64,000 nucleotides of DNA, taken from contig OZ024828.1 of NCBI GenBank assembly GCA_964016985.1, positions 30,333,129 through 30,397,128 of the forward strand. The letters run 5' to 3'. A program made the position numbers and the translations under genes. Shown one piece after another: positions 1-12,000 of the stretch. This DNA is from Anodontia alba (taxonomy: Eukaryota; Mollusca; Bivalvia; Lucinida; Lucinidae). Below the pieces are notes generated by a model. It saw only the letters and a list, made by a program, of their open reading frames with translations. It did not search any database and was not told the DNA's origin. How positions within the stretch are numbered: the first letter of the stretch is position 1; each line of letters begins with the position of its first letter.

Positions 1-939
1 TAAACTCGAAATAATATGTGCTGCTCCACATCATCGTGTAATTATTTATGAAGGTTCTGCTTGATCGGATGTAAACTATAGAAGGATTTAGCCAGAAACA
101 AAAAAATAATAGAAATTTTCAACGGGGTTTAACTCTGCTAATATTTGGTGGAATGTAACCTTGAAACAATATGCGCTACTCCACATCATGGTCTAATTAC
201 AAATAAAATTTCAGCTTGATAGGATGTAAACTGTAGGAGGATTTAGCCGGAAACAAAAAGTTTACTGAAATTTTCAAAGGGGCATAACTCTGCTAATATT
301 TGGTGGACTAAAACCGCGAAAAAATATATGCTGCACCACATCATGGTCTAACTGTACATGAAGTTTCAGCTTGATTTGATGTAAACTGTAGGAGGATTTA
401 GTCAGAAACGAAAAATTAATAGAAATCTTCAAAGGAGTATAACTCTGCTAATATTTGGTGGACTACAACCTTGAAACAACATGCGCTGCTCCACATCATG
501 GTCTAACTACAAATCAAGTTTCAGCTTGATCGGATGTAAACTGTAGGAGGAGTTAGCCGGAAACGAAAAAACTGAAATTTTCAAAGGGGCATAACTCTGC
601 TAATATTTGGTGGACTGTAACCTCGAAATAATATGCGCTGCTCCACATCATGATCTAACTATATATGAAGTTTCAGGATGATTAAATGTAAAATGTAGGA
701 GGAGTTAACCGGAAATGAAAAGTTTACAGAAATTTTTTAAGGGGCATATCTCTGCAAACATTTAGTGGACTGTAACCCCGAAATAGTATGCGCTGCGCCA
801 CACCATGGTCTAACTATATACCAATTTCATCTTGATCGAATGTAAACTGTACGAGGAGTTAGCCGGAAACGAAGAAGTTTATGGACGGACGGACGCCATA
901 CCCCGTAACATAATACGTCCCGTTTTTCAAACGGGCGTA
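1..939 (+). repeat. Tandem array, ~155 bp units, with terminal hairpin (Helentron/HINE-like)
   Basis: Six diverged head-to-tail units. The shared motif GCTGCTCCACATCATGG recurs at about 20, 175, 330, 485, 637 and 792, a period of 152-155 bp. Each unit carries TAACTCTGCTAATATTTGG and a TAGCCGGAAACGAAAA-type motif. The array ends in a GGACGGACGGACG tract and a small hairpin (about 916-935, CCCGTTT/AAACGGG) followed by CGTATAAAAA. Tandem core repeats followed by a 3' hairpin resemble the non-autonomous Helentron (HINE/pearl) elements described in bivalves; that assignment is inference. The left edge is outside the window. Confidence 0.6.
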
Positions 940-954
940 TAAAAAGCGATTGGG

Positions 955-1605
955 ATATTGTAAACACCCCCGTCCGTCAATCACCCTATCTCCTCCTAAA
1001 CAAGTTGGCGGAATTAGACCAAACTTGCTACATGACTTACCCTCATGGTACGGGTGTGTGTGAGCAACATTTTTTCCGTCCATCAATGCATCGTCCGCTC
1101 ATCTGTTCGTCACGTTATCTCCTCCAAAACCAAAGTGTGGAATTTAACCTTTGCTACATGACTTCCTGATGTAGTAAGGGTGTGCAAGAGCAATAGTATT
1201 TTTCGGTCCGTCCGTCCGTCTTTTTGTTCATCTGTCCGTCACGCTATCTTTTCATTAACCACTGGGCAGAATTTAACCAAACTTGCTACATGACTTCCCC
1301 ACATGGTAAGAGTGTGCGAGAGCTACATTACTTTTCCGTCCGTCTGTCCGCCTCTCTGTCTGTCCTTTTATCCGTCCTTCACGCTTTTTTCTCCTAAACC
1401 ACAAGGTGGAATTTAACCAAACTTGCTACATGACTTCCCGCGTTGTAAGGGTATAGGAAATCAACATTATTTTCTGTCCGTCCGTCTGTCCGTCCATCCG
1501 TCCGTCACGCTACCTCCTCTTGAACCACTGGGCAGAGTTTAGCCAAACTTGCTACATTACTTCCCCGCGTGGTAAGGTTCTGCGAATGCAACATTATTTC
1601 TGCTT
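955..1605. repeat. Second tandem array, 126-140 bp units, rich in CCGTCCGT
   Basis: TGCTACATGACTT (or a close variant) recurs at about 1026, 1152, 1284, 1424 and 1550, so five units of 126-140 bp. Between them lie (CCGT)n-like tracts and the motifs CACGCTATCTCCT and GGCAGAATTTAACC. Unit length varies because the CCGT tracts expand and contract. It lies directly beside the preceding array, and both carry short GGAC/CCGT tracts, so they may be two parts of one element. Confidence 0.6.
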
Positions 1606-2888
1606 CTCTCTGCTCGGTGGTGAAAGAGTTGGGATTTGCATTGTGCAACTGAAATATAATTTGACATAATGGTGAACAGGAGATTGAGAGATAGTTTTTA
1701 ATGTTACAAGATACGTATATGATACATATATACCGGCATATTCTAATGCTCGCAAAATCCGTGCGTCTTTTTAACGTCAGTGGTGCGTTGATGTTGACGC
1801 TGTATATTTCAATTAACTAACAGTCGGAAAGATAATTCCATTTAAGTTGTTTGTGATATGATTTATTCTGCAGTGATACAAGAAAACTCTTGTAATTACA
1901 TTCAGTCACACGTGAATTGAAACATACGTTACTCTGAATATTAATTACAAATACTACAACAATAGTCCAACAACAGCTACATGTAATGGCACGGTGTTAC
2001 TGTATTAGGATATTTGCGAACAAAAAATAGATTTTTTTGTGTTGTGGGGTGATGGAGGGGAGGGGAGGGGGAAGGGTTCAACATATCATTTTCAGAGATA
2101 AATTGTAAGTTATTCATTACACTATACCTTCCACAAGTAGTAAATTAAATACAACTATATAGATATATTACGATATGCATATCAAAAATGTTCATGTACT
2201 TGCTCTATACCAAATACATACAACAACTATGTTACATTTCCTTTTTGACATAATTTCTTAGTTTGCAGATAGCCACGTTGTTTTTGAAACATGCGTTATT
2301 CAGATGCCTTTTATTTTCAGTATATTTTGGCCAGGCATTATCAGATTTATTAACTTAGCAGTTGTTTTCTCTAGTTAGCTGTTCAGACAAGTGGTTGTTA
2401 AAAGGTTTACTTCAGTATTTCAGAAAGTCGTCAATCTACACGTTTTCAAAAGTACACAAATTATTTATCTGCATATCTTATTATTTTTTTAAGAAAGTAA
2501 CATTAGTTTTCAATTTGGCCCGTTTGATTAATAATCCGTGTCTGCGGTTTTATAGACACTCAGTTGTATGGTAAAGGACTATTCTTTTATGTGACAGTTT
2601 CTTTACGGGTTGTTCTATAAAGAGTGTATTTGTGTACTGTAATTATAATTAAATGTACAAATTACGTTACTGACGAAATTACGGTACCTTTACTCAATGT
2701 CTCTAATTCATAAACCAGAGAGGGAGATTGTTGAATATATTTTGTAATAATATCCTACGTACGCACGGCTTCTAGACGCGACACAATAAATTGAAAATTA
2801 AAGTTGTTGTTTTTTTCCTTTATTGCAAACCCGAAATGCTCTGTCTTATTCAGAAATAGCATATAAGCAGAATGTTTTGAACATGACA
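1606..2888. other. No gene recognised; one G-rich tract
   Basis: AT-rich single-copy-looking sequence. Open frames here are under 75 codons and show no recognisable domain. The only notable item is the G-rich tract annotated separately. Confidence 0.5.
2046..2076 (+). other. G-quadruplex-capable G-tract
   Basis: Four runs of four or more G separated by 7, 1 and 1 bases (GGGG at 2046, 2057 and 2062, GGGGG at 2067), plus a further GGG at 2074. This fits the usual G4 pattern. Its function is unknown. Confidence 0.55.
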
Positions 2889-3137
2889 TTGGCCGGGGAA
2901 CAGCACTTCCTACAAGACTGCATGCGCGTTCAGCGAAGACTCAAATCAGCATGCGCATCCACACAGGCTAAACAGATACCTTGTTGTCCGTCTGAAGACG
3001 CTTTGGATCCTCGCCAACCCATAGGTAGGTTTAGAATGTGAGGGTTCTGATCAAACTGCGCGGACGCACATGCTGATATGCGTCTTCTCTGGGCCCACAT
3101 GCAATCTTGCAGGATATATTGTGTCCCGGCTTAAATA
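2889..3137. repeat. GATCAG/GCGCAGTC interspersed repeat (family G)
   Basis: Contains GCGAAGACTCAAATCAGC, TGCGCATCC and CTTCTCTGGGCCCACATG, the signature of a repeat seen at many other places in this window. The ends are roughly inverted (GGCCGGGGAACAGCA near 2891, TGTCCCGGCT near 3122), suggesting a short non-autonomous element. Confidence 0.55.
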
Positions 3138-3711
3138 GCCATACAATAGATAGATATGTTCGGAACTAGACAAGTGGTAATGGAATAAGAGCCAAGAAGC
3201 AGCAACGTTTTAATGAAACATAACAGACACATTTGTCTGAATATAAAATGAAAACCAGGATTTTAGCATGAATAATAAATAAGTAAAATTGTTAAAAGCT
3301 ATAGAGCTATTTTTCAAAGTTATCAATTTGCACACCAGAAACATAGAGAAATCACTGAAATATTAAAGGCTCCTCAGAAAATATACTGAATACTAAATGA
3401 ATGTATTTATGCTCAAAGATAAATTGTTGCCAAGATTGCAGTTCATTACTCAATATGTGTTTCGTTTTATATACAGTTTAAGCTTTAGCATTTTGTAGGC
3501 AGAAGATGAACCCTGGCAATATTGCAATATTTTCTTAGCTTTCATAGAAAGAAGGTTTTGATATTTCAGTCAAATTGTATCCAAAGGAGACAATTTGAAA
3601 AAATGTGAAGTCGTATATTCTGTGATTATTTTTTTTGTAAATAGCATGTCCTGTTGTCTAAAGTCTGCTGGTTTCAGTTTATGAGTGTGTTCATTGCGCT
3701 CAAAAGTCATT
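3138..3711. other. No feature recognised
   Basis: AT-rich sequence between two repeats. I see no gene or repeat signature. Confidence 0.4.
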
Positions 3712-3993
3712 CATTACAAAAACATGCTATTCAAATATGCTGAAAATTTTACCACCAAAAAAAAAAAAAAAAAAAAATCACATAAAAAATCTGATATTTT
3801 TCAAATTTCTGCTCAAAACATAGATTGTGGGTACTCGTTAGAATCGTCTCGATGAGGCGGATCTAACGAGTACCCACAATCTATGTTTTGAATAGAAATA
3901 AGAATAATAATATATACCCCTGTAAACCCCAGTTTTACTATATAAAAGTGGGGTTTAAGGAGATCAGAATTATATAGGCATGTTTTCGTGATG
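3712..3993 (+). mobile_element. Family A MITE, copy 1
   Basis: Terminal inverted repeat CATTACAAAAACATGC at the left and GCATGTTTTCGTGATG at the right. The central palindrome around the GTTAGAATCGTCTCGATGAG core spans about 3810-3885. To its right is the conserved AACCCCAGTTTTACTATATA module. A poly-A tract (3759-3777) interrupts the left half. Confidence 0.85.
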
Positions 3994-4228
3994 CCTGTTA
4001 GAATCTGTTTAAACACAACTATGCGAAGAACTGCCTTAATAATTCAGATTTCAGGCAACCATCTACACGCACCTCATTTCACAACTTTATATTAAAAAGG
4101 TAAAATCAAAAGGGGTGTCTAAGAAATTATGGTTCATATGCAATCATGCAAACGACATTGCTATCATATGTGTAGCCTCAATAAAACGCAATAAGGCATA
4201 TTCTTTTTTGTGTTCTTATAAGGCTCTA
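3994..4228. other. No feature recognised
   Basis: Short AT-rich spacer between two repeats. Confidence 0.4.
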
Positions 4229-4600
4229 TCATTGGTGTGAGAGGTAGACAGAAAATCCGTCCCGAGGATCACTGTCTGCATCACCAGACTTGCCGAATGG
4301 TGCCAGACTCTGATCGCGAGAGACGAATTTTTCGATCTACCCCTCACAGCCATGATATATTTTTGTCCTGCACAACTTTCATTTCTGATCGTAGATTTTT
4401 AATAATGCAGTCAGTCACCTCGATTGCTGACGGCCGCCATATTGTGATGACATAACTGTGGCGTTTAATGCCGTCATTACGTTCAGTGACGTAAATGTTT
4501 AGGATGGCGTATGTGACGTCCATTGCAACCAGTGCATATCAAACACGTGAGAATTCTCGATCTATATCTAACCCTGGGTAGGATAACCTGGGTAATCCCT
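4229..4600 (+). repeat. Interspersed element K, copy 1, with hairpin end
   Basis: One end is a hairpin-prone block (about 4235-4365, AGGTAGACAG...AAATCCGTCCCGAGG and its complement ending CTACCCCTCAC). The other end is CTAACCCTGGGTAGGATAACC. A diverged copy lies in opposite orientation at 52253-52650. Confidence 0.6.
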
Positions 4601-4624
4601 TGATCCCTTGAACCTTGTACTGCT

Positions 4625-5165
4625 GTTAAACTTCAATGTCTCGAACATCTTTGTGACCATGGAAATTTGTTCGAGACATGGGTAGTTCGAGCCACTGAAG
4701 GTAAATCATAGCGCCAGGCAAATGGGGATTATTTAGGGATGTCTTTTTTATCTTTTATAAAGTAATGATATGTTGTGTGTTCACATTAGAATCACCTCGA
4801 TGAGGCGATTTGAATGAGATCACACAACATGCATTTCCTTGAGAAAATCTGAAAATGTCCCTAAAATACCCCTTAACCCTTGTCCTGCTGAATCCGGATA
4901 TGTCCTGCCTTTGCACACAGTGTAGAGCCAGATCAGTTTGCACTGTTTGTCATTAAATATTTGAATTTTTATCAAAAACCCGGATTAAGTAATCTGATTG
5001 GCTGACAACTGGAAGTGGGTGTGGCATCTTAATTTATTCAGCAGGACAAGAGTTAATATTTGTTTTCTGGAGCTATCGGAAGAATTTCCTAGGTACTCAA
5101 AACAGAATTCGAATCATCAACGGTAAACGAGCCATCCGGGTTCGAGCCAGTGAGGTTTTTTGCTG
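4625..5165 (+). mobile_element. Element D, copy 1, interrupted by a TTAA-type MITE
   Basis: The left part (CTTCAATGTCTCGAACATC near 4630), the central palindrome (about 4765-4835, ATTAGAATCACCTCGATGAG) and the right part (GAGCTATCGGAAGAATTTCC near 5072, GGTAAACGAGCCATCCGGG near 5120) line up with the reverse complement of 47870-48215. The segment 4873-5056 is absent from that copy, so it was inserted here. D shares the core palindrome with family A but not its ends. The TCGAAC/GTTCGAG ends resemble pogo/Tigger-type repeats; that class is inference. Confidence 0.65.
4873..5056. mobile_element. TTAA-type MITE (piggyBac-like ends), nested in D
   Basis: Starts TTAACCCTTGTCCTGCTGAA and ends TTCAGCAGGACAAGAGTTAA, near-perfect inverted ends bounded by TTAA. 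piggyBac elements duplicate TTAA and start with CCC, so these ends fit that superfamily. The interior contains CAGTGTAGAGCCAGATCAG, a worn copy of the hairpin module seen in other TTAA-type MITEs here. A sister copy is at 43419-43632. Confidence 0.75.
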
Positions 5166-5767
5166 TATTTAAAATACATTGCTTTGCTTCCAGGTTCTAA
5201 GATAATAATACGTCAAGTACGTGTAAGATAGAGCCGAACGCAGCTGAACTTTTCTTGTAGTTTTTTTTTGTGTGTTTTATCCAGTTTACACACGTGAATA
5301 TTACCCTAGCATTGGCTTAAGCGAAACTTGATTGTCCAAGTTACCCGAAAGCTGCACTAGTGATTCTTGTATACGGTCGCCAGATGGCACTTATCACCGG
5401 TGGCAGTGAAAACAGTCTTTCGTTTTCTCCTATTTCGTATATAGAAGTTAGCCTGCCGCGAAAGCAAAATGTAACTTCTGATAGCGTTTTTAGTAGAATC
5501 TGGCATCTATGCCTATCAGTTTTTTTTAAAAAAAACTTACTGATGACTATAGGGATAGAAGCCAAATTGGAGTTTGCTTCTGAGGGTAAAAAAATCAGTC
5601 AAAGATCAAATGAGTGCAAAACTGCTTATTTTGGTATTTACAGACGAGATGTATTAAATGTATTGCTACAGAATTAATTTAAAACGTAGTTTTAATTTAT
5701 GTCAGCATTTTAACAGATTTTTTGCTGTTACTTTTTTCTATTTGTATTATTCATGGGGTTTGAAATC

Positions 5768-5768
<1 letters not shown>
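5166..5768. other. No gene recognised
   Basis: Contains overlapping open frames of up to 105 codons on both strands, with no recognisable domain. I do not call a gene. Confidence 0.4.

Positions 5769-5851
<83 letters not shown>
5769..5851. repeat. (TA)n microsatellite
   Basis: About 80 bp of uninterrupted TA dinucleotide. It makes a spurious IYIYIY reading frame. Confidence 0.95.
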
Positions 5852-5854
<3 letters not shown>

Positions 5855-7367
5855 CCTTTTATTCGTCGCATTTTTAGCTAATGTGAACTGGGCAGTTATG
5901 GTATACCACCATACCCAGGGGGAATTTTGTAGACTATTTTTGTCTTAAAGTATATTAACTTACAATTTTATTTTGCAGCATGTTAGCCTCCTTGCGATGT
6001 CAGCCTTACATAGTAACAGCCTGTTATATTGATTACCCGTAGAAAACGTCTAATACCATACAAAACTATTAAACCTATGGGAATTGGAGGAAAATTAATT
6101 ATGTGTTCAAACTATATATATACATGAAGTTAAAAAACAGTCAACTAGCTACAAATTGTGATGTTTATAAGTTTTTTTGGCCTTACATGGCGTTACGCAT
6201 GTTACATTTTCTACTATATCCTTTAGAAATGGGTATTTTAGCTCAAATAGTGGAGTTTCTTAAGTTGTGAATCACCCATATGAGCTTAACTGTTCAATTT
6301 GTGATAAGATATTTAGCAAAAATGTCTCTCTAGCTTTTATACTTTGTCATTTGGTATTAAGCAAAGTCACCCCACTGAAAAAGATAATAAAGAAATAAAC
6401 CAGTTTCACATAGTAACACAACAAATAAAGCCTAGAATAAAATAAAGTGAATTCTTATTATAACAATCTATCTGAGTAAACCTAGGATACACAGGTGCAT
6501 TAAAACCTGTGGCTGTTGTATCATTCCAAAACTGCAGACGTAATGCCTTTATTCCTTGTCAGTTATATACATTAATATTGCCAAAAGACCACTTTAGCAT
6601 ACACTGTTGAATACTGTCATGATGTTTTCAATGTAGGTAAAGGCTTATTTCTTTACGTCTAAATAAAATAATATTTACAGTAAATAATAATTTGTCAGAA
6701 CCTCGCCTGTATTTGCTTGATATTTTGTCCATGGTGGCATATGTTACACCTGAATGTGTTAATTTGAACAGAAGTTTTGTCTCTGTAAAGGTCTTTGCTT
6801 ATAATTTTATCTTTTGAATTTAAATTCAGTTTTAGATTAATAGTTTTCAGAATAAAAGGAAAAACATGACACTTTAGCCTCATTTATTGTGTTACATTAT
6901 CAGGTGCATTGCGTAGATAATCCATTCATCTGCAATTTACCTTACCAATGCATATCTACGCAAGCATTTTATTGGCATATTAAGAAGATCCTAATTAAAG
7001 CATGCTAAACTAATTTATATTTGTGACCTTCAAATTATATTTAACAGGAACATGACTAATAATTCAGTTTACCACGAAGCTTTTTCTGCTGCAGGTTTTA
7101 TGTATGTGACATAAACCATTATATTCTGATTAAGCAATACTGGTAAAAACATATACTCATGCCAAGAACTTCATGTATTTTAACAACAGAGTAGTATTTA
7201 TATGACGTCCTAAGTATAACAAACTGTGTAGTATCATAGAATCAGTATTGGAATGATAGGTTGGCTATAAAACCAAGTAAAAAGCCAGTCATAACAACGC
7301 TTTATGCTTTGCTGTACAATTCTTACTTAATAAAAAATAAAATGCCACATGACGTTTAAGGCCTGAG
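5852..7367. other. No gene or repeat recognised
   Basis: About 1.5 kb of AT-rich sequence with only short open frames. It is one of the least repetitive parts of the left half. Confidence 0.4.
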
Positions 7368-7556
7368 AGCCCAGCGATGACTGGTCAAGGTCAATGTATT
7401 CGCTGTGTGCTCAATGAACAGCTAAGGACGCCAGCTTTCTTCATGCTGACAACAAAGACTGACCAGACTAAGCGGACGCCCACGCTGAACTGAATCTTCG
7501 CTGGGCGCACATGTTATTTGTTGGTTTTGTCATGCTGTGGCTAAAATACATTAAGG
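7368..7556. repeat. Family G interspersed repeat
   Basis: Carries AAGACTGACCAGACTAAGCGG, CTGAATCTTCGCTGGGCGC and GTCATGCTGTGGCTA, degenerate forms of the family G signature. Confidence 0.5.
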
Positions 7557-8824
7557 TGACGTAATATAAATCATATAATATATAATACCTTGCTTTACGG
7601 TTATATGACTTTCCCAAAACCTAATAGTGTTGCTCTCGTAGAGATACAGAAAATGATAATCCATAAAGATAAGCGTGTAACATTAGGACAATTTGGTAAC
7701 GTACATAACACAATGGAATTAAAACTTACAGCAATTTAGTGACTTTGGCGCCCTTCCATATTAAATCCACTCTTAAGAAGAAAACAAAAATGGTATACAA
7801 ATTTTCATTATTTTGTTTTCAATGTTCAATGCATCTTTGTACATTTTTCTATTGTAAAATAATATTGTAAAATAATAAACTACTTAGCATACTTAACTCA
7901 CATACATTCCATATCTCACACTGTGAGATACAGTCTCGCTGAATTTGGCCCATCTGAAAGGCAATTCCCAAAAGAAATTCAAATCTCACAGAAGTTTTAG
8001 ACCATTTTACAACAGACTTATGAAGAAATAAAAATTAATCACAGGCAGTTGTGGGTTTCACAAGCTTCTTACATGAAAAGAAAAAAACATTAAACTGTAT
8101 TGGGAGAGTTGCAAAGTAATGTTTATCGAAATATCACAGAATTTTGTCAAAATTTTGCCTTATCTCACAGATTTTAGTCCACAGATTATGGCATAATATG
8201 TGAATTATAAGACTAAACAGTGTCTTTGCAGAAGAAAATTAGTCTTAAAGAACACGGGGCTATAACTAATAATAGTAATGGAATTATATTGGCTTTTAGA
8301 AGCACAATTTAATTTGTAACAGTCTAAGGGTAGATATGCAAGAGTCTGATTAAGAATAGGCTACAAATATATTACAACGGTTACCAGATATGTAAATGAT
8401 AATGTCTGGTAATTGTAGTTTATATTGCTAGTAAACCTTGACCTTTGATCTAAATTCTGACCTGATAAGCTCAAAGCCGCGATGGCATCCGGCCGTACGG
8501 TGATCAGGACATATTTGCTCAACTCGAAAAATAAGCATCGTTTCCTTTTCAAGCAGGTTAACTTATAGACTGGCTCCCGTCTAACTGATACATAAATCAA
8601 CATAAAAATTATTCATATTTTACAAAAGTCCAATCTTTTGGAATGTCCTTCTCTCTGATTTGGCTGATCAGTGTTATATATGAGTTTCTGACCGTTAAGG
8701 GAGATGATATGTGTAGACTAGGAGGAGTATTTTACCTTTGTAAGATTAGAAATGTAAAACTTATAGCATTGTGCCAGGCTAGTTAACTTATACAACTAAC
8801 TTCTTCAAATGATTTATAGGTCTA
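7557..8824. other. No gene recognised
   Basis: AT-rich. There is a minor palindrome (CTCACACTGTGAG near 7915). Open frames are 80 codons or shorter. Confidence 0.4.
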
Positions 8825-9105
8825 CATCACGAAAACATACCAATATAATTTTGACCCCCTTAAACCCCACTTTTACATTGTAAAACTGGGGTTTACAGGG
8901 GTATACATTATTTTTCTTATTTCTGCTTGAAAATATAGATTGTGGGTACTCGTTAGAACCGCCTCGCTGATGCGGTTCTAATGAGTAACAACAATTTATG
9001 TTTTGAGCAGAAATTTTAAAAATATCAGAGTTTTTCATCTGAAAATTTTCAGTTTTTTTTGAGGTGAAATTTACAATATATTTGAATAGGCGTGTTTTCG
9101 TAATG
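8825..9105 (-). mobile_element. Family A MITE, copy 2
   Basis: Ends CATCACGAAAACATACC and GCGTGTTTTCGTAATG. The central palindrome is about 8925-9015. It is reversed relative to copy 1: the CCCCACTTTTAC module is at the left. Confidence 0.85.
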
Positions 9106-9209
9106 ATGAATTGGCACTACAGTGCGATTTGGTCTTGTGACTCTGCAGATTAACATGTTTTAGTCTACCACTCATGAGGAAACATCATTCTAAATTAGAA
9201 ATGATAACA

Positions 9210-9480
9210 AGTTGTCGACGCCAGGAGACCGTTACCTCGTAAGTAATCTTGTTATAATAGCCGCAACGCGAAATAATACGCATTCATTCGTGTTCGACCA
9301 ACAAAACCTCAGACCAGACTGCACATTCGCGCAGTCTGTTCTGAGATTTTACTGGCGCACTTGGGAAAGTAAAGAAATCAAGGGTTTTTTTTAAGGGAAA
9401 GAGTTAAGACTATGGTCATAGTGTGCGGGCTAGCAGGCTGATCTGACATTTTACTGGGCGCATTTGAAAAAGTCGAGGTG
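9210..9480. repeat. Family G-like repeat
   Basis: Has CTCAGACCAGACTGCACATTC and GCGCAGTCTGTTCTGAGATT, followed by a second partial motif (CTGATCTGACATTTTACTGG near 9440). Confidence 0.5.
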
Positions 9481-9594
9481 CTGAGGCTTCTTCGGTCAAA
9501 AGAGGAGAGCAGGTGATAAACGTAGACAGTAGGGAATGCTTAAAGAAGTGCGAATATATTATTGCAACTGGACGCCCCACAGGGAACGGAACAT

Positions 9595-9708
9595 CTACCC
9601 AGCAAATACAGAGTGTCGTATTAACGTTATTTCGACATCACTGCGACGTCATGATGATGCAGCGACGTAGAAGCAACGTTAATATGACGTTGTATGTGTG
9701 CTGAGTAG
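9595..9708. mobile_element. Small palindromic MITE with CTACCCAGC-type ends
   Basis: An imperfect inverted repeat over its whole length. CTACCCAGCAAATACA at the left mirrors TGTATGTGTGCTGAGTAG at the right, with internal ATTAACGTT/AACGTTAAT and GCGACGTCA blocks. A related foldback lies at 10452-10553. Confidence 0.65.
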
Positions 9709-9867
9709 TACTGCGTTTCAAGTATAACAAAAATATATGTCAAAACTGTTGCATATAGGTCATGCCTTTCAACCTTTAAATAAAGGCAAGTGCCAGCACA
9801 AGAGTATTCATAAATTGGATTTTATGCTCCCTTAAGGGGATTTCGATTGATAGCTTTCCCTAAACTT

Positions 9868-10090
9868 CCATCAAGGGAGACGACTTGTGTTACTTCCTGT
9901 TTGCTTTCTTAAACAACGAAGCCTAAAAGGTATCTTCTGTAAAAAGAAAGCATGTTCCCTTTGGGAGCACATTCTTTCCTTTTCCCTTTGGGAGTACATT
10001 TTTGTTTCTTTTAAGACTAGATCTCTTTTCAGAAGAGATGCAAAATATTTTTGACAATTGATTCCACTTAATGTGTATTCCTCTTAATAA
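9868..10090. repeat. Interspersed repeat C, copy 1
   Basis: Shares GGGAGACGACTTG, TTACTTCCTGTTTGC and CTTTTCAGAAGAG with 41140-41310, 41461-41640 and 48650-48865. An internal short duplication (TTCCCTTTGGGAG twice, 9956-9993) is specific to this copy. The longest open frame of the window (181 codons, minus strand) runs into it and is probably chance. Confidence 0.5.
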
Positions 10091-10451
10091 TATAATTGTT
10101 GATTCTGTTTTAAACATTAATTTTTCGTTTTTAGAACATTGGCGGTTACGGCTTTCCATAAAAAGTACATATATGTTAACTGGAATACTTAGGGCCACTT
10201 CATTTAATAAATTAGTAAACCTAGTACATATAAAAAGAACATGTTTAGTATTCTCTGTTCTATTAAAGGCAAATAATGGACTAGTTGCAAAATTCTTCGA
10301 ATAATGGTACTGCTGAGGGAGCTGCATTGTCTTCTTATTTTTGAATGATAAATTTGACTTATACATTTTCCATTGTAATTCAACAAGTATGTTAGCGATT
10401 AATGAAATTAGTAGTTTATGTTTAAAGGACAAAATATGTTTAACAGTTACC

Positions 10452-10553
10452 GAGCGAGCACACGACATTTATACAACGTCGTATGAACACCGATACAACG
10501 TCATGACGCTGTATCGACGTTAATGCTACGTTGTCGGAATGTGGTGTGCCCGC
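10452..10553. mobile_element. Small palindromic element
   Basis: The inverted arms GAGCGAGCACACGACATT and AATGTGGTGTGCCCGCT flank ACAACGTCGTATGAA and AATGCTACGTTGT. It has the same general plan as 9595-9708, with diverged ends. Confidence 0.55.
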
Positions 10554-11753
10554 TAGATTGTTTCGTACGTGAGTTCAGTCTAGTGACGTATAAGTATTGG
10601 TAAAAATAACTTCTTATACAAGTGTTTAGGTGTATGACTTGGATGTTAGCTGCATTACAAAGGGTATATGTTCATATTCGTAATCAATGAAAGAGGCTTT
10701 GGAAGGCAACTTGGGCAAAGTTTTTCTCTTTTTTTTTTTTCTTTTTTTTTTAAATTCATATCATATAATTAGCGCATGTTTATGTAATACGCTTTGATAA
10801 ATATAACCTGAACGTAGTTCTTTATTTTAATATTATAAAATGAGCGTAGGTTTCTTTCCCCTGTACGAAGGATGCTCAGAACCAGTTCTCGCACGAGATT
10901 ACCAATAGAGACTAATTTAATATCATCTGTTCAATACGCGCGTCTTCAATTTGTATTTTCTATAACTCGTTTGCTTCGTACTTTGTACAAGTCTTCCACA
11001 CTACGTCAGTACATTCAAGGAGTGGCCTAATAAAGCAAATTATATTATATGGAATGATTTTCTATCAAGCTGATATTTTAGTTCCATATAGCGTTAAAAC
11101 GATACCAGACTTTTGACTTAATATACTCAAAATGTTCTTGGTATAACGGATTTGGAGAAAGCATCAATCCCAGCTAATTTTCAGAAGTCACTCTGTTATT
11201 GTTTTGCTCATGTAGAGATGAGGGTGGCAGAATTTCACTTGAAACGATAAGAAGAAGAAGACATTCCGTTTTTTTTTTTTTTGTTTTTTTTTTTGTTTTT
11301 TTGTTGTTTTTTTTTTTCCCAAAGATTTACATGTTAAAGTTAAAAGTAGCAATCCATTTTGAAGCCCATGAGTACACTTTGGACAAGGACCATTTTTGTG
11401 ACTGAAAACGGTATCTACCCCTTCTATCAGCTCCGAAGTATTCGCAATATGTTATATCATTCATTTTCAAAAAAAAGTAGAATATCTTCCAAGCACAATT
11501 ACAGCCTCATAATTGCAACCCACATTCCTGCTTTTTACTATATAAAGTATTAAAACTGGGAGATTGGCATCAATTTTGAATGTATGAAACATCATTTTAC
11601 GATAGTGTTTTAACCATTAGAAACTCATTTAGGAATTGTTTCTTGCTTAATCAAACACTGAATGAAAACGGACAGAATGTAACTTTACAAGTACGGTAGA
11701 GAGCTTTCGAAGATGAAAGCTTAACGTTTAATCTGCTGATTATAAATAAAAAT
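10554..11753. other. No gene recognised; poly-T tracts
   Basis: Contains T-rich tracts at about 10726-10752 and 11269-11319, otherwise ordinary AT-rich DNA. Confidence 0.4.
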
Positions 11754-12000
11754 CTGGGCCCTGTTGTTCAAAGCGTCGTTAGCTTAACGAGCTCGTTAAG
11801 GGTCATTTCGTTAACTGTTTTAGCAGATTCAATATACAATATTATGAATTTTTTGCTGAAAAAATGTGAGTAGCTTTTGCAATGCAAAAGCTACTCACAT
11901 TTTTTCAGCAAAAATTTTCAGCATATTTGCGTATCACTCGATTAAAATTTTAACGAATCGTTAACTAACGACATCGTTAGCTTTGAACAACTGTGCCCAG
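11754..12000. mobile_element. 247 bp MITE with CTGGGC ends and perfect central hairpin
   Basis: The inverted ends CTGGGCCCTGTTGTTCAAAG and CTTTGAACAACTGTGCCCAG are long and near-perfect. The centre is a perfect stem of two 32-base arms (11850-11881 and 11883-11914) around one base. The subterminal region is full of CGTTA/TAACG blocks. The target duplication is not clear and I leave the superfamily open. Confidence 0.8.

Noticed and set aside
9923..10468. Longest open frame in the window (181 codons, minus strand)
   Set aside because: No recognisable domain. Its composition follows the AT-rich base content, and its end runs through repeat C, including a copy-specific duplication that gives KNVLPKG twice.
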